NCBI GenBank assembly: GCA_026874595.1
Contig: CM049318.1
Coordinates: 55,815,250 to 55,879,249 of the forward strand
Direction: 5' to 3'
Length of the DNA stretch: 64,000 nt
Source: Sipunculus nudus
Lineage: Eukaryota; Annelida; Sipuncula; Golfingiida; Sipunculidae
In this document: piece after piece, positions 48,401 to 60,082 of the stretch
Position numbering within the stretch: the stretch's first letter is position 1
Layout of the letters: the number at the start of each line of letters is the position of its first letter
Notes under the pieces: generated by a model
What the model was told of the DNA's origin: nothing
The model's input: only the letters and a program-made list of their open reading frames with translations
The model's database searches: none
Position numbers and translations under genes: made by a program

Positions 48401-49290
48401 GGGACCCATGGGTCTCGAGGCTCAGCTGAAATAGTCTATAAGGATATTTTTAAAGAAATTTTGTCAGAATGACAGTCTTGTGACCTCTAATTTTGACCTC
48501 TGGACCCTGAAAATCAAAATGAATTTACTTAAGAGGTTGGTCATTAATTAATCAAGTTTGAAGCCAATCTGTCTATCCAAAGAGGAATTAACATCCAAAA
48601 ACTAATTTGTGAATGGATGGGCCCAGTAAACTTGACTCTATGACCCCAAAATTGAATAGAGTCTTCCCCTATCGGCAGGTCAGCAATATCTTGAAGATAG
48701 AAGATTTGTGATGAAAAGTTTGGCTTGAAATGATTATGCATACACATTCTCCTTATAGAAATGGGTCCTGTGACCTTAACCTTTGATGGTTGGACCCAAA
48801 AATCTACACAGTTCTTACTATAGTGGTGAGCTATATATAAGTTAAGTTTGAAACCAATATGTCAAACTAAATGTGAGTTATCATCTGAAAACTAATTTGT
48901 GAACAGAAGGCCCATGTGACCTTGACCTTTGACCTTGTGACCCCAAATCATTTATGCTCTCTCCATACTTGCAAATCAGCTAAATGTGTAAGATGGAAAG
49001 TTTGAGATGAAAAGCTTGGCTTCAAATGCAGCCATAATCTGTTTAAATAATTGAGTCCTGTGACCTTGACCTTTGACCTTGTGACCTAAAAATCATACAG
49101 GTTCTTGCTTTGGTGGTGGGCCATATGTAAATCAAGTTTGTCAATCCCACCTGGAGTTATCATCTGGAAACAAATTTGTGTTGACGGACAGACGGACAGA
49201 TGGACAGACAGGGTGATTACTATAGGGCATCTACTTGTGATCAATAAACACACAAGGTTTTGGGACACTTTATGTAATCACAGCTGAGAA
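48401..49290 (+). repeat. Bivalve-type repeat with TGACCTTGACCTTTGACCTTG blocks
   Basis: Starts GGGACCCATGGGTCTCGAGG. About four units of roughly 130-150 bp carry TGACCTTGACCTTTGACC (about 48918 and 49062 clearest), an ACCCCAAA/CCTAAAAATCA block and an AAGATGGAAAGTTTG block. It ends in GACGGACAGACGGACAGATG (about 49183), a tail seen in bivalve repeats. Confidence 0.8.
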
Positions 49291-49369
49291 ACTGACATGA
49301 TTGTTGTCATTTTATAGTAAAAAAAATAGAAAAAATATTCATTAAAATAGAAAAAAATAAAGGTTGCTC

Positions 49370-49710
49370 CAACACTCTTTGGGAACTGACAAAACTAGTC
49401 TTGGCCATTGTTTAAGGCAAGATTCATGACAATCCATGCATTAATTATCAAGATATTGGAGGTTTTGTATCATTTTAATTTTTTAACATTCTTTGGGGTA
49501 CTTTCAAGCCCTATAGCTTCGGGGATATAGGTCACAGTGATTTAATTATGAGTTTCCAAGGTATTTTTTATTTACCTCCCTGGATTTTCAATTAGAAGAT
49601 TCTAAGACAAGCAGTTACGATTTGTGCCCTGCTAACAGATGACCGGACGGACGGACAGACAAACCCCATTCCTATACCTCAGCTGATTTACAACCAGCTG
49701 AGCTAAAAAC
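49370..49710 (+). repeat. Bivalve-type repeat ending in a GGACGGACGG tail
   Basis: Contains TATAGGTCACAGTGATTTAA, CCTCCCTGGATTTTCAATTA and GACCGGACGGACGGACAGAC, followed by CAGCTGATTTACAACCAGCT. Related to 19080-19470. Confidence 0.75.
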
Positions 49711-51264
49711 ACAGCAATACTTAATAAACTATTTTATGTCTACCATATAACTGAAGTAAAAGGCACTCAATTTCCAGAAAATATAATTGTGTTGTATTAC
49801 AATGCCACTGAACTCAGTACTGTGGATGACTTTTAGTTCAAGAGGGTTTCACTTTCGCAATATACACGAATGAGAATAATTGAATAGGAAACACTCAGGA
49901 ATAAGATGCCCATTAATTGATATGAACAAGAGGGTATGATGCACACACAAAACAGATTAGTCAGGACACCTCTTAAAACATGGTTCGTTAATGTTAATCA
50001 ACAACCGAACCTGTGCACTGTATTTGAATGGGTCCATGCAAACACCCATTAATTACTGTCAAAACAAGAGGTCATCACCAGGGATATATCAATTGTGACA
50101 CTGGCAATAATAAAACTGAGTGTAACAGAAACTGTTGGGTGCCTGTCCTAGTGAGCCAGTGCAATTGCTTCAAGCCAGCAGTGTGCATGTGTTACATCAT
50201 CACAACTAACCTCCTGGCCCACCCACCTGAAATGTAATACATTCACCTCGCAGTCACAGGCTTAAACAATCATGTGTGTAACCAGTGGTCTGGTAACTAG
50301 GCCAGGCAACCAACACACAGGGTCACAAGTGTTTAGGCTGTGTAGACCATAGTGTGCGCACTGCATACTAGATATAAAATGAAGGCAGTGGCCTGTGGCT
50401 CTGTTTTAACTACACAGCCACAACTTCTGATACAGATTTAGCTTTGTCCCCAAATCAAAAAAGAGGGGAATTCATCCCCAACAGAGATGTTGACTGCCAT
50501 GGTGCCGACAAGCCACTATTGACTATCCTTGCAGTGATTTCAATCCTTTATATATGTAAAGCCCTAAAAGGCCACCACATGGTATTTTATTACATTTATT
50601 AATCCCTGACTTATGCGGAAAATTGCAAGACCAACATATATTTAATATCTACTCACTAACAGGAACTCAACAACTCACTGATAGTGGTACAAACTTATGA
50701 AATCATTGGTGATACTGATAGCCAAACCATGAAGCTAATCAATACTAACAATAACATCAATGAATCGTCAAAGGGGTTCAAAGGGGTCTAATGCAAAACA
50801 AACACACAAACAACAGTGTACTCACTGCAGTAATCATGTGACCTGGTCAGTCAATAAAATGCAAATACCTGCTTATGAAATACATGTAGTGTAGCTTTAT
50901 GTATTCCAGTGAATAAGAATTGTTTTTATCATACTATTTGAATTATATTACATGCAATGTGAAGCTGCAATTTGGTATTCATGTTCCAAGTTAATTCCAA
51001 CCCAGTTACCTGTTTTTTTTTAATTCAGCAAAATTTTACTAACTATTACTACTAGGTCTTTAATGTCACAAGCTAGGCAGTGGACACTTAGTGATATCAG
51101 TTAAAGCATTGTCGGCTATGCAATGGCTGGAGTGTGGACTGTCTAGCCAGCAGACATTGTCAAGCCTCATGGGGGCTGCCTAGACACTTCCACTAGATAC
51201 ATGTGAACTGAACATCATTGGCTGAAACAATCAGCCTGGCTCATCATCCTCTACCAGTTCATGC
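49711..51264. other. No gene seen
   Basis: No open frame with recognisable content and no clear repeat structure. Probably PRDM upstream flank or first intron. Confidence 0.4.
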
Positions 51265-51272
51265 AGTCCCGT

Positions 51273-51399
51273 CCGCTAGATAAATGTAGGCAGCGACCTG
51301 TACGTGGCCGAGTTTACAACAGAGCCACAACTGGGTCTAGTTTAGTCCGCCACGTACGGACTCCATTTATCTGTGATATGGAGTCCGACCGTCTAGCGG
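51273..51399. repeat. Nested inverted repeats (possible cruciform)
   Basis: Three inverted pairs nest around one loop: CCGCTAGA 51273 / TCTAGCGG 51392, AGATAAATG 51278 / CATTTATCT 51364, GTACGTGG 51300 / CCACGTAC 51350. A fourth, perfect 10-bp hairpin (CGGACTCCAT 51357 / ATGGAGTCCG 51378) competes with them. The stretch is CpG-richer than its surroundings and also lies in an open frame (51261-51488) without recognised motifs. Confidence 0.7.
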
Positions 51400-51701
51400 T
51401 GAGAGTTCACCCTGCCGTACATGGAGGGACCTGTAACATGAATTATCACTGCTTGTTGTGCGATAGAGAAAAAATCTTGTATTTATAAATAGAAATAAAC
51501 TTTTTATGTATCAAATTAAATCGATATATCACCTTTATGTGCGCCGGTAAATGTTATTTATCATTTGAACTGCCAGGGATCAGTTGTTGCATGCCAACTG
51601 GACACCGCCGGGAAAGGAATCCCATGCAGATTAGGTGGGCAATCTATGCAAAAGATGAATTCAGGGGGGCTTTTCCCAGGAATGCCAGTGCCGTGCACTA
51701 G

Positions 51702-51980
51702 GATAGACCATATTTTCATAAGCATCCTTCCCATCATACATCGCGTGTTGTCAATGATGCTAATTTCCTATTGGTTGTTCAAACCGGAAAGCGCCATCAG
51801 CCAGACGGAGACAAAGCAATATCTGACTTCATCCAGAGTAAGTGCCCATACTTTATTAATGCTGATCATCCAGCAAAAGTTTTGGTCCCAACGGAGTCTT
51901 ACTATTTAGCATCTGTAACAATTATAATATGTGGGGTTTCTTTGGTGTCCTCACGCTTCACAAGATATATACGTGTCTGA
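51702..51980 (+). CDS. Uncharacterised open frame of 92 codons
   Basis: Open from a stop at 51699 to a stop at 51978. The translation is mixed and soluble-looking (for example LLVVQTGKRHQPDGDKAI, then NADHPAKVLVPTESYY). A 5' splice consensus ATCCAGA|GTAAGT lies inside it at 51836. No motif recognised; it may be an exon or a decayed transposon frame. Confidence 0.2.
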   Translation, partial: DRPYFHKHPSHHTSRVVNDANFLLVVQTGKRHQPDGDKAISDFIQSKCPYFINADHPAKVLVPTESYYLASVTIIICGVSLVSSRFTRYIRV

Positions 51981-53280
51981 GGGTCTGTACGGATCCGTAC
52001 AAACTTAAGATAGTATAGACTCTCCCCGCCAGAGGCTGCAGCACTTGTATTGTTTACTATATATATGTCAGCACTGCAAGACTGCAGCAAGGTCTAGTTG
52101 AGCCCAGCTGTATACTCAAATTTGATATTCGGTTTCATTTATATCTTTATTCCATAAAGTCCTTATTTTTGTGTATATATAAGCTTCCTATATAATACAG
52201 ACAAAAAACACTGTATTAAGATTTAGGTACATTCCTCGAGGATAGCAGTGGATAAAAAAACCTGAAGGCGAAGCAGCACTGTTACGTCACAAAAGATAAA
52301 AAAAAAATGGATGGGTGCCCCTCGGTGCAGCAGATCAAACCTTTCTACCACGGACTAAAGAATCTGTTTTGTGACACTCAGTTTATCATCAAATTAATAT
52401 GAATATGACTCACGTTCACATGAGTACGTAACAGTTCAGAAATGTATACACTCTTTGCCCAGTGCTCACTGTTTATCCAGTTTCTCGCTTTCATCCTCAC
52501 ATGGTGTAAAATCTGAACGTCGAAAGTCAGATGTCAAATCGGATGTCAGTTTGATGCCAGGCCTGGGTGTGCCAACCTAGGGAGACCTAGGTGGTTTGAA
52601 TCCCAGAAAACTCATGAGAAAACCTTATTTATAAGGTCCTCAGGTTCACAAGGTGGAGGTATGTGGAATCGTGGTAGTCTAGGCCATCCAAAAAGAATAA
52701 AAGGTTGCAGCGGGGGGGGGGGGGGGAGGAGTACACTACATCGCTTGACCCTTGTTGGCATTAGTGGTAGGAATCGGTGGTAAAATCATATTCCGTGACC
52801 GGGGGATAAAAAAAAGACATATGATTGATTATTAATCGATTTTATTACTTACTACATGTACATATATATTACCGTGAAATATATATACCTAAAATATTGA
52901 CCAAGTAAATTAAGTTTAGCATGTACACAACTCTGAAAGGGCAAGGTAATAACCGGGCTAGAGTCACGGCCAGGTCTTCCTTTGCATAAGGTTAGGTAAA
53001 AATGCTTTCGCTGTTTTGTGTCCCATCTTTCTTATATATTTGACATCTAGAATGATAATATATTATATTATATTATGATTTCTTCAAGTTGGATGTGAAT
53101 TTTCCATTCCGCCAACAGTTGTAAAACAATCCCGCGAAGTCGCTGACGGTTACACAAATGCCAGCCTTGGCCGGCGTCATGCAGGAAAACTACGTTAATT
53201 GTAACCGGAAATATTTATTCTTCATCCGAGACGCTTCCCGAAACGTTTACTCCGTTTACCTTAAAGGGACCCAATCACCT
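51981..53280. other. No gene seen
   Basis: 52561-52690 resembles a small repeat with a tRNA B-box-like GGTTTGAATCCC (52588), but no A box was found at the right distance. G run at 52713-52727. The CpG-bearing stretch 53110-53260 could be a promoter for the PRDM gene, without direct evidence. Confidence 0.4.
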
Positions 53281-54091
53281 ATCTGACCTTTATGAACTAA
53301 AGGTAATCCCTTTGAGCTTTTATAAAAATAGGCCAGAAAACATTTATTTCACCGCAACTGTGCAGCTTGTTTTGTTAACATCAACGTGTTTATAATATGG
53401 GGGGGGGGGCAAAAATAAAACAAAGTCAACAAGGACATCTGGCAACAAGTCAGATAAACCAGAGCTTTGCAAATGGCGTTTTGTCACAAGTGACCTTAAT
53501 TTCTACCTTCACATATATGCAACCCACCATCTTAGGTTACATGTTTTTCTCGTTTGTCAACATCACTGTGTTTACAAACATTTTGTTGAATAAAAAGTTC
53601 ATACATCCTTCACGAAGGCGTTATAAAATCATTTCACAAGCAAAATTAACCTCTGGTCATTAATATAAACACAGAGGAGGCCAGAAATCACATAGTTTAC
53701 TTTTTCAAAAGGTATAGGTGAATGGGCAGCATAAAATTTGTAAATTAATTGCGCATGAAACACTAAGTCAAGTTTTGAACCCATGATACACCGCTCAGAG
53801 CTTTTGAAAGCAACTTTGTCCCACAGTCTCAGGCTTTGTGGTGAAACCCTGAACACCCTACTAAACAAAGCAACAGTTAAACCCAAAAAAGGTATGGTTC
53901 TCAGGCACTCTTTTCAGAAACCAGTGCGGGCGAGCAATATTTTATTTTTACCCTTTTTATATATTTCGATAAAAATTTCATATGATCAGGGGAGAACATG
54001 AAAATAACAGAATTTATTTGCTAAACAGGTAAAAGCACTGCATAGCAAAGGAAAATCTCATCAAAATTGTTTTATGATATCATCTTCATTA
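53281..54091. repeat. Dispersed repeat, related in part to 61.77-62.04 kb
   Basis: 53875-54035, read on the minus strand, aligns with 61895-62040: TTTACCTGTTTAGCAAA, AATTCTGTTATT, CCCTGATCATATGA and AGTGCCT(G/C)AGAAC are shared. A direct copy of GTATGGTTCTCAGGCACT is at 53892 and 61773. No coding content. Confidence 0.65.
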
Positions 54092-54560
54092 TAAGGCCTG
54101 ATAAAGATGCAAATATTTTCGTCGTTTCTGACAGCGCTTCAATGCCTATAGGTACACTGTCAATCAACATAAACCAGGTCAATCGTTAACATTTTTTATG
54201 TACTTTATAATAATACCAAACATGAGCGAGAAAAGTTCCGTTTTAACCCATCACATTTGTAAACCCCTCGGCATGTTTGTTGAATTTATGACCGCATAAA
54301 CACAAGCATGGCTCGCACGAGTTACAGGACGCAGGCAGCTTGCATGCGATACAGGAAATGACCAGTGTCCTTGGAGACGGTGTTTCAGTTTGGGTTGTGA
54401 GCTCACATGTATACTATTGAGTTAATTAATCATTCTTAGCATAATATTGAGAGTATGGACCGTTTACCACAATATGAATGCAACCTGAAGCAAGACCACT
54501 GCGATACATTCCTCGATATTACTTATACCACGACTCAAGTAGGCTAACCAGCCAAATTAT
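54092..54560 (+). repeat. Duplicated 0.45-kb segment, copy 2
   Basis: Direct-orientation counterpart of 33340-33780. It carries an extra roughly 60-bp AT-rich insert near 54412-54470 relative to the other copy, and ends GACCACTGCGATACATTCCT then CAGCCAAATTATC. Confidence 0.85.
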
Positions 54561-55785
54561 CTGATTGCCTACCGAGTCGGATTGTAACGGCTACTAAGAA
54601 CCATACCTTTTATAATTTTTTTTTGCCTAGGGCGAAGAGATGTAGGACGACTGCAGTGTATAAAATCTGGGCAAAGCGTGTAGTGGACACCAGCATGTGT
54701 TTTAGTATTAGAAATAGTTGTGTGATGATATGTTTGTACATTATTTAATTTTATATTTAATGGAGTTATTTTAGCTTACGATAGACTTACGATATAAATT
54801 AATCTCATGGGCATAATATATTTAAGGTATAGAAAATTAAACATTTGAGTTCTCCTTCCACGAACCCTTTCATAAATTTGTTGCATGAAGGCCCAATTAT
54901 TCTTAGAAGGCTACATAGTAAAGCCATTTCTCCCGGCTTAATCCAGTACTGTACCCTGCAAAGATTTTGTTATTTAACTCTTCTGTTATAATTTAAGAAA
55001 ATAATAAAATATGAATTAAGATTAGGCCTATGTAAGGGTATAAATGTACTATATCATGAAAGGGTCTTCGAATTTCATATAAAATAATCGTTTTATACAA
55101 TTTTAAACTATTTATCGTATGTTATATGAATGCTACAGAAAGAAAATTGTCCATTCAAAGAGATCACTCAAACATGATTACAGCTGGTCATCCTACGTTC
55201 GATATCCAACTTTCGGGTTTAAGGTCCTCCCTTTGTACTTCCATTATCTGATTTCCGACATTCAAGTTTTAGTCCATACCTATAAGTGTAATAGAAAATA
55301 AAGGTTTTTCAAGTTTGATAAGGTTTATTGTTATGTGTAACCTTTGATTTTGATCTTTTAAATTAAATTTGAATAGCCTTTTGCTGCTCAGAAATTTATT
55401 AAACTGAATAAAGGTGTTCATTAAATTACATTCTATGTGATATGTTAATGAACAAAAATAAATAATGGATATTTTGGATGTTATTAAATGAAAAAATGAT
55501 AATGCATTTGTTGACGATTACACCATGTACGCATGCGCACTGTGCCTGGCAATAGGAACTGTTTACAAACGGCGATGGCAACTCACAGTTAAATGGTTAA
55601 ATGATATGGAATCGGTTGGGGATAACTGACTCATTAATAAGGTAAAAATGAAACAAAAATCAATGCCCTTATCACATTTATTATAGAGTGCGGGTGATAC
55701 GCTTGCCATTAGACCAGTTCTTTCCATGATCCCTCAGTTTTAGGTTTTAAAAAATATATATTAATTTAAATATTTTAATTATACT
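54561..55785. other. No gene seen
   Basis: AT-rich and non-coding. A 60-codon frame at 55119-55301 has no recognisable content. Confidence 0.45.
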
Positions 55786-58700
55786 TTTATAGTCCCCTGT
55801 CCACCTGATTTTTGGTGATTACCAAAGAAAAGGGTTGAAGCTTGTTAGGGGGCAGGGTTATATACCCCCGACCCTGCTCAGGAGTTGCTAGAATGCTAAT
55901 CCCTGATTGGTCAATGAAAAAGAAGGAGGAGGGAAGGTATAATTCGCTGATCAGCGCGCTGATCTGCGATCTGCAGTATAAAACACTGATCAGCGCGCTG
56001 ATCAGTTACCTTTCACTTAAAGTATTAATTTCAGGCAAATTATCCTCCATATAGCAACCTCCGACTATTTTATGATTAAATATGATTAAAAACACCTTTT
56101 CTATCAGCATTACGTATTTTCAAATATATAAATATTTTTTATTGTTTTTATTGTGTATTATTTTTTATTATTCTATATGAACCACTACAAATGTACCTGC
56201 TAGTGACTATTTCGCTGATCAGCTGCAATCGCATGAGGCTAATAAGGTGCTCATCGGCAATGATTTACGTATGCCTTGACTATAAGATACCTGTCTAGCT
56301 GATATCAGAGAATTTCTATGATGGTAACATAGAGGACCATCAGTTGTTTTACATATATCCTGTGAAAATTGAAAAGCTATACACTATATTTCTTTTCCAA
56401 TGAGCCAGTGCATTTATTTATTTATTTTTTTTAAATGGATTTTTTTATTTAAATTGGATTAAAAAACTTAAAATAAAAATTATGGCCATACTTAACAGAA
56501 TGTAAATTATATTTAGACTGCTTTTAGACCAACGATAGTGATCAAGCACACTTTTGAACATTGTATATTATTATATTCGACAGAATAATCCACTAAAGAA
56601 AGTTTTTTTTTATCTTATTATAAATTTATTTGCTTTATAGTGATGGACAGTTTATTGAAGCCCATATGATGATATGTATGCACTCATTGTGTATTTCTGC
56701 ACAGTTGCATTTACCTAGAAACTTATCCATTTTAAATTCTTACTTATCGCTGGGAAATCCATTTGTAAACTAAATTACATATATGCTTTCAACTTATGTA
56801 ATTGAAAGTACGGGAATTCATAACAAAGAAAAATTCCACTTTTTGTAAAAGTATTTGATAGGTGGACACCCTTGAATACTTTATATATCCCCTATTGAAT
56901 ATTCTCCTTCAAAAGAGTTTATAAATGCCGTTATTTAAGTTATTTTTATTTATTATGAAAATGTTGGTTATTTATTGGTTTAGCATTTTACAAATGAAAA
57001 TAAAAATAATGTTGTTAAATCAGACTTCAAGAAAGTGTAACATTCTTTTAAATTGAATTGAAAATATTTGTAAAAAAGAAGAAAAAAAATAGAAAAAAAC
57101 TATTTTTTTTATAAAAGTTGATTTAAATCAGTTATTTTTTTAAATCAAGTGATTTAAATCGCGAAATAGTTGGCCATTTAAATCGAGGTGATTTAAATAA
57201 AAATAACCCTGTTATCTATTTAACTTTTAACAGTGGTGAATGTCGATGAACGGTGTTAAAATAAAAAGGTGACAGGATGGATGTAACATCTAAATTCTAC
57301 AAACTGGCATTGTAATTTAAAATTTCATCGTTTTAATGAACTCAATGTGTTATGTATTTCTAAATATTAAACTTTCAAAATATTTATTATAAAAGAAGTC
57401 TGCATGATTTATGTAATAATTTTGTTAATGCTTACATTTATTTTAAATCAACACCGAACTCCTTCTTGAACACAATTATATATTGAAAATATGCATAATT
57501 TATAAAAAAAATGACTTAGACACTTAGAAAATGCTTTTATCACCAATATTTTTATTGACCAAGATAGATTGCTATATTTTCCCTCTATTCATTGCATTAT
57601 ACTTTCTGTGCATGGGTTGCATTTGTATTTTTTTTCAGGATATTAACGGAACACATTAAAATTAAAAATACGCAATTTACAGGGTTAAAATATATAGTTA
57701 TAATAAAATACATCGCAAGCTTAATATTTCATAAATAAAAATTCAAAACACTGCTTAAACTCTGTAACGGTGATAAATTGATAATATACTTAGGGCTTTA
57801 AATTAGCCAAAACTATAATTTTTCATTAAACAACCTGCTCTGCTGAAAGTAATTTTATATAGTTTACATTTTTATTGCCATGTTAGACTCTATAAAAATA
57901 TTAAGATGTTATTTTTCAGATGCTGTATATACCTGCTGAAATGGCAAATGTTTTTCGTAGAAAGACCCTTTCATTTAATTGTTAATTTTATTACGGATTC
58001 TTTTAGGAAATGGACTAAATATGCCTTCTTCTAAAAGGTTAAGTAAATGCCCACTCATTTTTGTCTGATCAACATACATGTTGTTCTACCAGTTCCTATA
58101 GGCCTACTTTCAAATTTATTAAAACAATATTCAACAATATTAGTGATTACAAAAAAATCCACAGTCGACAATATTTTGCTATGGATTCATAAGTTGCATT
58201 TCATTTAAATATATGTGCAAGATATTTTAAATTAATTCAAAATTTTAAATACATTCAAACTAAGTATATGTCTCAGCTATTTCTATCATCTTGCTGAGTA
58301 ACACCTACTAACAAATTACTGCAACGCCCCCTACTGTCAGCTAATATCTCCGAGTTGTCGATGGGGACCGGATATTTGCAAACTTTATGTGGTAGGATAT
58401 GTATTTGCCATCATTTGGTGTTCAGGAAATAAGTAAAACAACTGAGAGCCCTCTAAGTTACCATTATAGAGAATCAGTGATGACAGGTATCGATCATAAT
58501 CAAGAAATACGTTAATCATAGCCGATGAGCACCTTAACGGCGTCAAGGGATTGTGCAGTTCGCTGATCAGCGAAATATTTGTTGGTAGAAAGCTTTTCAT
58601 GTATAATAAGTAACACGTTAAAAACATTGTATGTTTGTAAATACGTAAAACTTATAGAACATGTGTCTTTAAATCACAATTGATCACATAATAATATCAC

Positions 58701-59198
58701 ACCGGTTAACCAAAACAACAAACAGTCGTGTCTATACACAAGGTAATGAGCTTGCATAAAACCCTTTACTGTGACAGGTAATGGAATTTTTTTTGTACCT
58801 TAATTACCTACTCACGATATAAATACTATTTACTTTACAGCCTTGTTGACATGTCTCAAATATATACTTGGTTGATGTCGTCCCTAATAAGCGGCCAATG
58901 TTTATCCTCCTTGGATATGGATATAAAGTAATGTGATGTAACAGTGAAGCGTGTGCACGCGGAAAATACAAGTCTCGCTGTAAACAGGGGTCGACAGCTA
59001 AAGAATAGACTAGTTACTCATAAAATGGTTTTAAATTGTTTACAAGAAAATTACATAAGGTAGGCTATTATTTCCATAATAGTTAATTACGCTTTTTCCT
59101 CTTTCTTCCCCAAGGTCAAACAGTTTTGGCGTTCTTTGGTTCACAAATAAATAATCACGAAAAAACAGGTGGACAGGGGGACTGGAACGGACTATAAA
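55786..59198. mobile_element. 3.4-kb inverted-repeat (foldback-like) DNA element
   Basis: Ends are inverted: TTTATAGTCC...CCTGTCCACCTG on the left; the right end reads the same on the other strand with about 10 extra bases between the two blocks. Inside, a second pair of arms (56183-56346 and 58438-58588) is inverted over about 150 bp and contains TTCGCTGATCAGC, AAGGTGCTCATCGGC and ATGGTAAC. The 2.1-kb centre is AT-rich with no recognisable frame. Palindromes built on CTGATCAGCG cluster in the left arm. No target duplication could be fixed, so the superfamily is open. Confidence 0.6.
55943..56006. repeat. Clustered CTGATCAGCG palindromes
   Basis: TTCGCTGATCAGCGCGCTGA begins at 55943, and a perfect 22-bp palindrome with half-site ACTGATCAGCG lies at 55985-56006. 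Related motifs occur at 56211 and 58559 (the latter a perfect 16-bp palindrome TTCGCTGATCAGCGAA). Confidence 0.9.
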
Positions 59199-59961
59199 CA
59201 ATTTAAATTTTGATGATAATATTTATTTTATTATGTGATATACTTATTTAATATCAAATATCTGTTTTTCATTGTCAATAATTATATATACTGAATACAT
59301 GTAATAAATTACTGGGGGATCAATGATCACAGCTAGATACCTTATTCACAACACAACAGGTCATAAAGTAAATATTGATTAATATCAATTACTGTGACCA
59401 ATGATGTATAGATTTATTATATAGGGCTCTTAATAATAGAGGGCTAAAAGTAACAAGAAGTGAACCCACATGTTTATGCAGAAAAATGTGGATCAATGTG
59501 AAGTAGACCCTCAACTAGTGAACCAACATCGGATTTTTATTTTTATAAATTTACATATTTCTGCCTGTAAACCCACATTTGTTTTATGAAAAGTGAACAA
59601 AGTTTTGGTGTTTTTGTCGATGACATGACAAAATAAATTGTTTGGAAAAAATAAGTGAAGAATGACTCTTTCTTTTTTACTGCATATATCTAAATTGTAA
59701 TTATTGTTATATATATATTTATTATTTATATTGGTATATAGTACAAGCCTGTTAAGCATTAAACAAACATTTTTTTGTGAGAAAATGTGTCACTGTACAT
59801 TTCATGTCTTAGCTGATCTATGTATATGGTGAACCAAAATTTGGTATATTTGACATTATGTTTCAATGAAGTCACATACACATACCATGTCAAGAAATGA
59901 CACTTATTTGGTACAACTGTAGAAAGCCTCATGCACCTCATTCATTGTCTTCTACCCCCAG
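59199..59961. other. No gene seen
   Basis: AT-rich. No recognisable frame on either strand before the exon-like segment at 59962. Confidence 0.45.
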
Positions 59962-60082
59962 GTACAAACATCTGTCCCACAAATATGGTGTATTTCAAGG
60001 GTTAGGGTTAAAAAATAAACCAGCGATCAGCCCTGTCTGTGCGAAGTGTGAGATGGAGTACGCTATAGTGGCAGGCAGTTAA
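59962..60082 (+). CDS. Possible terminal exon of an unidentified gene
   Basis: A strong 3' splice site (GTCTTCTACCCCCAG|, AG at 59960-59961) opens a 40-codon frame in phase 1 that ends in TAA at 60080-60082. The translation has a C-x2-C pair near its end (VCAKCEMEYAIVAGS). No upstream exon was found in this AT-rich region and the family is not recognised. The element ending at 59198 lies between it and any upstream gene in this window. Confidence 0.3.

Noticed and set aside
52588-52600. tRNA-like or SINE B box
   Set aside because: GGTTTGAATCCC fits a B box loosely, but no matching A box or tRNA fold was found nearby.
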